A stretch of DNA of 64,000 nucleotides from Carnobacterium divergens (GTDB taxonomy: Bacteria; Bacillota; Bacilli; Lactobacillales; Carnobacteriaceae): assembly GCF_900258435.1 (NCBI RefSeq), contig NZ_LT992558.1, forward strand, positions 2,098,965 through 2,162,964. Reading direction: 5' to 3'. This document shows, one piece after another, positions 60,402 through 64,000 of the stretch. A program made the translations under genes and the position numbers. Every line of letters starts with the position of its first letter. The stretch's first letter is position 1. The notes beneath the pieces are model-generated. The model was not told where the DNA came from and did no database searches. It was given only the letters and a program-made list of their open reading frames with translations.

Positions 60402-61619
60402 TTATCGTTGATGATGGATGCTTTTTGTATTTCTACGAACCAACAGAAAATTGAACAAAACAAACATCGGCGTTATGATAAATACACCTCTAAATCCCAA
60501 GCTACTTGAAATCATCGAACCAATTAAAGGGCCCATGACATTTCCCATTGCTTGAAAAGACTGGTTGTAACTGAAAATACGTCCTGCAACAACATGAGGA
60601 CTATTTTTAGTTAAAATCGCTTGAACGGCTGGAATTAACGCAGCATCCGATATCCCTAAAAAGAAACGTAAAACAGCTAACTGCCATACATTTGTAACAA
60701 AAGCCATTGGAATCAATAAGCAAATGGAGAAGATTAATCCTGCCATTAAAATACGTTCACTTCCAATTTTATCCCCTAAAGCGCCTAAGCGAGGAGCTGC
60801 AATCAGTGTCGCAATTCCTGGAACCGAAGCAACAATTCCACTAATGAAAGCAACATTTTGATTGGCTCCTAGTAATTCTTTTATATACAGACTAAGAATG
60901 GGACTAATGGAATTCGCTGCAACTTGAATCATCATCGTTGTAACAAACATGCCGATTATCACTTTTGGATACGTCAAATTTTTCAAAACTTCCCTACCAG
61001 AAAGCTCCGTGCCTTTTTCCACTGGTTGAAATTCTTCCTTCACAAAAAATAAACACAAGAAAAAAACAAGTAGCAATAGAACTCCTGTTAATAAAAAAGG
61101 AATTCGGTAACCAAACAATTCCGCTATGCCTCCACCAAAAAAAGGGCCTAATAACGTACCCGTCACACTTCCTGTAGTTAAGGTTCCTAATGTTTTTCCA
61201 CTTTGTTCTCTAGGTACTTGTGTTGCAATTAATGCTGTCGCATTTGAGATAAACCCTGAAAAAACCCCTTGTAACAAACGCAATCCAATCAATTGGTAGA
61301 CATTCGTTACACTTCCCATTAAACCAATTACAATGGCCATCCCTAACGCTGAGCGTAACAACATTAATTTTCGCCCTTTTCGATCGGCCAAACGCCCCCA
61401 ATAAGGAGAAACAATTGCTGTTACTAAGAACGTTGAACTAAAGGTTACCCCACTCCAAAGGCTTAATTGCTTTTGAGAAAAGTCCCCTAACGTGTCTATA
61501 TACAAAGACATAAATGGCATCACTAAACTAAAGCCCATCCCCGCTAAAAAACAACCAATCCAAAGTATTTTTAAATTTCGTTGCCAGATAGTTCTTGTTG
61601 CTTTTGCTTTTTCTACCAT
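60402..61619 (-). CDS. MFS drug efflux transporter (DHA1 family, PmrA/MdtG-like)
   Basis: 405 residues with 12 TM helices. Motif A is PYWGRLADRKGRKLML, and the TM5 region has TLGTLTTGSVTGTLLGPFFG (motif C). Second-half motif A-like stretch PRLGALGDKIGSERIL. Substrates are unknown but the group exports hydrophobic drugs. ATG 61619 is taken; the longer frame begins at ATG 61649 directly behind a TATAAT, which looks like the promoter. Confidence 0.88.
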   Translation of the reverse strand: MVEKAKATRTIWQRNLKILWIGCFLAGMGFSLVMPFMSLYIDTLGDFSQKQLSLWSGVTFSSTFLVTAIVSPYWGRLADRKGRKLMLLRSALGMAIVIGLMGSVTNVYQLIGLRLLQGVFSGFISNATALIATQVPREQSGKTLGTLTTGSVTGTLLGPFFGGGIAELFGYRIPFLLTGVLLLLVFFLCLFFVKEEFQPVEKGTELSGREVLKNLTYPKVIIGMFVTTMMIQVAANSISPILSLYIKELLGANQNVAFISGIVASVPGIATLIAAPRLGALGDKIGSERILMAGLIFSICLLIPMAFVTNVWQLAVLRFFLGISDAALIPAVQAILTKNSPHVVAGRIFSYNQSFQAMGNVMGPLIGSMISSSLGFRGVFIITPMFVLFNFLLVRRNTKSIHHQR

Positions 61620-61665
61620 AGTAGAATCATCTCTTTTCGTTAAAGTCATTTTTATTATAGCATAA

Positions 61666-61704
61666 GCAAAAAAGCAACGGCTTAATGGCTAGTTGCTTTT
61701 TTGC
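61666..61704 (-). terminator. Terminator overlapping the end of the VanZ-like gene
   Basis: Perfect 13-bp stem GCAAAAAAGCAAC/GTTGCTTTTTTGC (61666-61678 with 61692-61704). The right arm is within the last VanZ codons. Confidence 0.75.
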
Positions 61705-62320
61705 TGACTGTTTTTTTAAGTAAAAAAATGAATTCATAAAACATATACCCAAGAATCGTACCAATTGTGTTAAAAATCAAATCATCGATATCTGCTACCC
61801 CAGTTCTAAAAAGAAACTGCATAGTCTCAATTGAAAGAGAACATAGAAAACCAATCATTACCACTTTAAAAAAAGGATGTCTTTTTTTAAATAGAAAGCC
61901 TAAACAACATCCCATTGGAATAAACCAAAAAATATTGCCATATAAATTATAGAAAAAATCAAATTGAGAAGTTCCATTAGTTAGCTTAAACGTTTCTGTA
62001 AAAGGTTCCCAATTTACTTCACTGATTGGACGCCACTCAATATAAACATTCATTATTGTATACTCTCCACGAAAAACAGTCAGCTGGAAAAGTAAAATAA
62101 AATAAAACACAAATCCATTTAGAAGCAGCTCTCTTCCAAGAAAAAAAGACGTCTTCTTTTTTGTAACAATTAAATAAAAAGCACGCAAAAGGAACCAAAT
62201 TAAAAAGTAGACAAGCGTTTTATCCAGACTATAAAAAATTAACTTAACCAACGGAAAATGATTGATTGTGTCCCCAAAAACCGCCTCAGTGTATTCATAT
62301 AACCTATTTAAGAAAAACAT
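61682..62320 (-). CDS. VanZ family membrane protein, longer member
   Basis: 212 residues with about five TM helices. VanZ core: LTNGTSQFDFFYNLYGNIFWFIPMG, SIETMQFLFRTGVADIDDLIF and NTIGTILGYMFYEF, cited here as separate segments. A long GGAGGT SD lies 13 bases before ATG 62320; the frame is open to 62356. Ends in its own terminator 5' of the MFS gene. Function is unknown; see the other VanZ gene at 30951. Confidence 0.85.
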   Translation of the reverse strand: MFFLNRLYEYTEAVFGDTINHFPLVKLIFYSLDKTLVYFLIWFLLRAFYLIVTKKKTSFFLGRELLLNGFVFYFILLFQLTVFRGEYTIMNVYIEWRPISEVNWEPFTETFKLTNGTSQFDFFYNLYGNIFWFIPMGCCLGFLFKKRHPFFKVVMIGFLCSLSIETMQFLFRTGVADIDDLIFNTIGTILGYMFYEFIFLLKKTVSKKATSH

Positions 62321-62481
62321 CGTATTTTCGGGAACCTCCTTCTTTTGATAAATCAACTCTATTATAACTTAAAGGGAAAAAAAATAATCCTCACTTTGTT
62401 TAAATTTTTATTAAAATCACAAATCCCCCACAAACCTTTATACAACCTCGTTTTACATCGTGTTAAAAAAATAGTATAAAG

Positions 62482-62510
62482 TTGACTTTGATTTCGAGAA
62501 ACGGTAAAAT
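62482..62510 (+). promoter_or_regulatory. SigA-type promoter of ltaS
   Basis: -35 TTGACT (62482-62487), 17-base spacer, -10 TAAAAT (62505-62510). Predicted start near 62517, about 112 bases before the ltaS start codon. Confidence 0.7.
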
Positions 62511-62528
62511 TAAAGGTGATATATTTTT

Positions 62529-62608
62529 AAAGCAACAGACAATAGCGCAATCTTTAAACTGTTGATGATTCGCTACTTTTAGTGATTATCATGAAAACTG
62601 TCTGCTTT
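62529..62608 (+). promoter_or_regulatory. Structured leader RNA before ltaS (unidentified)
   Basis: Outer helix AAAGC/GCTTT (62529-62533 with 62604-62608) continues after a 3-base bulge as AGACA/TGTCT (62537-62541 with 62599-62603). An inner helix TAGCG-c-AATC/GATT-CGCTA (62543-62552 with 62567-62575) sits inside. TTTTT follows the outer helix and the SD GAGGAGG comes 4-5 bases later. It could act as terminator or SD-masking element. I cannot place it in a known class. Confidence 0.4.
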
Positions 62609-62628
62609 TTAAGAGGAGGACAATCGTT

Positions 62629-64000
62629 TTGAAATTTATGAATAAAATAAACTCTTTATTAAACACCCGGTTGGGTTTTTTCACCCTAAGTGTTATCTTC
62701 TTTTGGGCTAAAACCTATTATGGGTACCAAGCCGATTTTTCATTAGGCGTGACTGGACCGTTACAACAATTCATCCTAATCATTAATCCAATCGCAACAA
62801 CATTGTTTATCTTTTCCATTGCACTTTACTTTAAAAAACCAAAAAGTGCCTATATTGCGTTGTTTGTTTTGTACTTCTTAACATCGGCGTTAATTTATGC
62901 CAACGTGATTTATTACCGAGAATTCACAGACTTCTTGACTGTTAACACTATGTTAGGCGTGAAGAGCGTTTCAGGTGGGCTAAACTCAAGTGCCTTTGCT
63001 TTAGTCAACTTCTCCGATGCGTTCTATTGGTTAGACTTTATTATTCTAATCGCCTTGCTTGCTTCTAAAAAAGTCAAGATTGATCCTCGTCCCTTCAAAA
63101 AACGCTATGCCTTTGCTACTACAGCATTAGCGATTGCTATTTTCAGTGCTAACTTAAGTTTAGCAGAAAGCAATCGTCCACAACTGTTAACAAGAACCTT
63201 TGACCGTAACTACATCGTTAAATACCTCGGCTTAAATGTTTTTACCGTTTACGATGGAATTAAAACTGCTCAAGCAAACCAAGTCAAAGCAAATGCTGAT
63301 GTCTCAGATATGGATGATGTTCTAGACTATTTAAATGAACATCGTGCAGAACCAAATCCAGCAACTTTTGGCTCTGCTAAAGGACGAAATGTTGTTTACA
63401 TCCATCTAGAAAGTTTCCAACAATTTTTAATTGATTATAAATTAAAAGATGAAAATGGCGTAGAACATGAAGTTACACCATTTTTAAACAGTCTCTATCA
63501 TGACCAAAGTACCAGCAGCTACCAAAATTTCTTCCATCAGGTTGGACAAGGAAAAACCAGTGATGCTGAAACGATTCTTGAAAATTCACTATTTGGCTTG
63601 CCTCAAGGCTCTGCCTTTACTCAAGCAGGATCGTCAAATACCTTCCAAGCAGCTCCAAAAATTTTACACGATAACGGCAATTACACAAGCGCTGTTTTCC
63701 ACGGAAATGTTGGTTCTTTCTGGAATCGTGACGATACCTATAAATCACTAGGATACAATTATTTCTTTGATGCTAGTTACTACGATACTTCTGAGGGAAA
63801 TACATTAGAGTATGGCTTAAAAGATAAACTTCTTTTCCAAGAATCTGCTCAATATTTAGAACAATTGCAACAACCTTTCTACACAAAATTCATAACCGTA
63901 ACCAATCATTTCCCGTACCCTCTTGATGATGCAAATGTAAGTTTCCCAAGAGCTTCTACAGGAGATAGCACAATTGATGGTTACTTTGCCACTGCTCATT
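62629..64000 (+). CDS. ltaS: Lipoteichoic acid synthase LtaS (3' end beyond window)
   Basis: Polymerises glycerol phosphate from phosphatidylglycerol onto the glycolipid anchor. About 457 of an expected 650-700 residues are visible. Five TM helices occupy about 15-190. The extracellular sulfatase-like domain follows: VVYIHLESFQQF (metal Glu), the nucleophile Thr310 in GQGKTSDAE, HGNVGSFWNRD, and TVTNHFPYP. Start is TTG 62629, 9 bases after AGGAGG; the ATG at 62638 is too far from the SD. Works with UgtP in the same region. Confidence 0.95.
   Translation, partial: MKFMNKINSLLNTRLGFFTLSVIFFWAKTYYGYQADFSLGVTGPLQQFILIINPIATTLFIFSIALYFKKPKSAYIALFVLYFLTSALIYANVIYYREFTDFLTVNTMLGVKSVSGGLNSSAFALVNFSDAFYWLDFIILIALLASKKVKIDPRPFKKRYAFATTALAIAIFSANLSLAESNRPQLLTRTFDRNYIVKYLGLNVFTVYDGIKTAQANQVKANADVSDMDDVLDYLNEHRAEPNPATFGSAKGRNVVYIHLESFQQFLIDYKLKDENGVEHEVTPFLNSLYHDQSTSSYQNFFHQVGQGKTSDAETILENSLFGLPQGSAFTQAGSSNTFQAAPKILHDNGNYTSAVFHGNVGSFWNRDDTYKSLGYNYFFDASYYDTSEGNTLEYGLKDKLLFQESAQYLEQLQQPFYTKFITVTNHFPYPLDDANVSFPRASTGDSTIDGYFATAH

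Larger units (their letters stand above)
62321..62628. other. Divergent region between the VanZ-like gene and ltaS
   Basis: 308 bases. It contains the ltaS promoter (62482-62510) and a structured leader (62529-62608). On the minus side only the VanZ SD is clear; its -10 was not confidently found. No ORF seen. Confidence 0.55.

Overview
The window is AT-rich, densely coded chromosomal DNA of a low-G+C Gram-positive bacterium. The gene set points to the Lactobacillales: CcpA beside PepQ, a second lipoprotein-type YidC, an ArlRS-like two-component system, a recN-linked ArgR, a full comG operon with a streptococcal-type competence box, a DUF4044 micro-protein, UgtP and LtaS. A Carnobacteriaceae member such as Carnobacterium is the best guess, by inference only. 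No rRNA, tRNA, CRISPR array, prophage or intact insertion sequence was seen. Most of the region reads as vertically inherited core genome.

Layout. 1-8.5 kb: the end of an acylphosphatase gene, yidC2, a two-component system, a DUF4352-like membrane protein, gnd, a PepT-like peptidase, a CorA family transporter and a DUF4044 micro-protein. 8.5-11.6 kb: a three-gene MacAB/YknXYZ-like export system. 11.8-21.2 kb: the conserved leftward block folD-xseA-xseB-ispA-tlyA-argR-recN, preceded by M24 peptidase-efp-asp23-nusB. 21.3-25.3 kb: comGA to comGG, all open. 25.5-34.5 kb: usp, GNAT, a LysR/YeiH divergent pair, YitT, YebC, a RibD-C reductase, VanZ, PepF and a nucleotidyltransferase-like gene. 34.5-42.5 kb: a TagA-like protein with a Crp/Fnr regulator, an NlpC/P60 hydrolase, tag, trhO and a TrpXYZ-like ABC transporter behind a long leader with a terminator. 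42.6-48.3 kb: an orphan ORF, a class A PBP, ccpA and pepQ. 48.3-54.5 kb: PadR plus a HAAS/DUF4097 membrane protein, divergent from galU, a cellulose-synthase-like GT2, a secreted protein and a lipoprotein. 54.5-64 kb: YtxH, DUF948, MscS, UgtP, a diguanylate cyclase, an rRNA methyltransferase, an MFS pump, a second VanZ protein and the start of ltaS.

Much of the last 20 kb builds or monitors the cell envelope: UDP-glucose from GalU can feed both UgtP (glycolipid anchor for the LtaS polymer) and the GT2 polysaccharide synthase. Two identically built 19-bp palindromes flank the galU promoter next to padR, which suggests that the PadR/HAAS pair controls the polysaccharide operon. A membrane diguanylate cyclase lies about 5 kb away.

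The strongest non-coding signals are the competence box before comGA, two ARG boxes before argR, a cre-like site between ccpA and pepQ, the padR/galU operators, and three leaders with possible alternative RNA folds (before the TrpXYZ-like transporter, yitT and ltaS). No wholly new defence or mobile system was seen. The PadR/HAAS/galU/GT2 locus and the transporter leader are the best candidates for undescribed biology.
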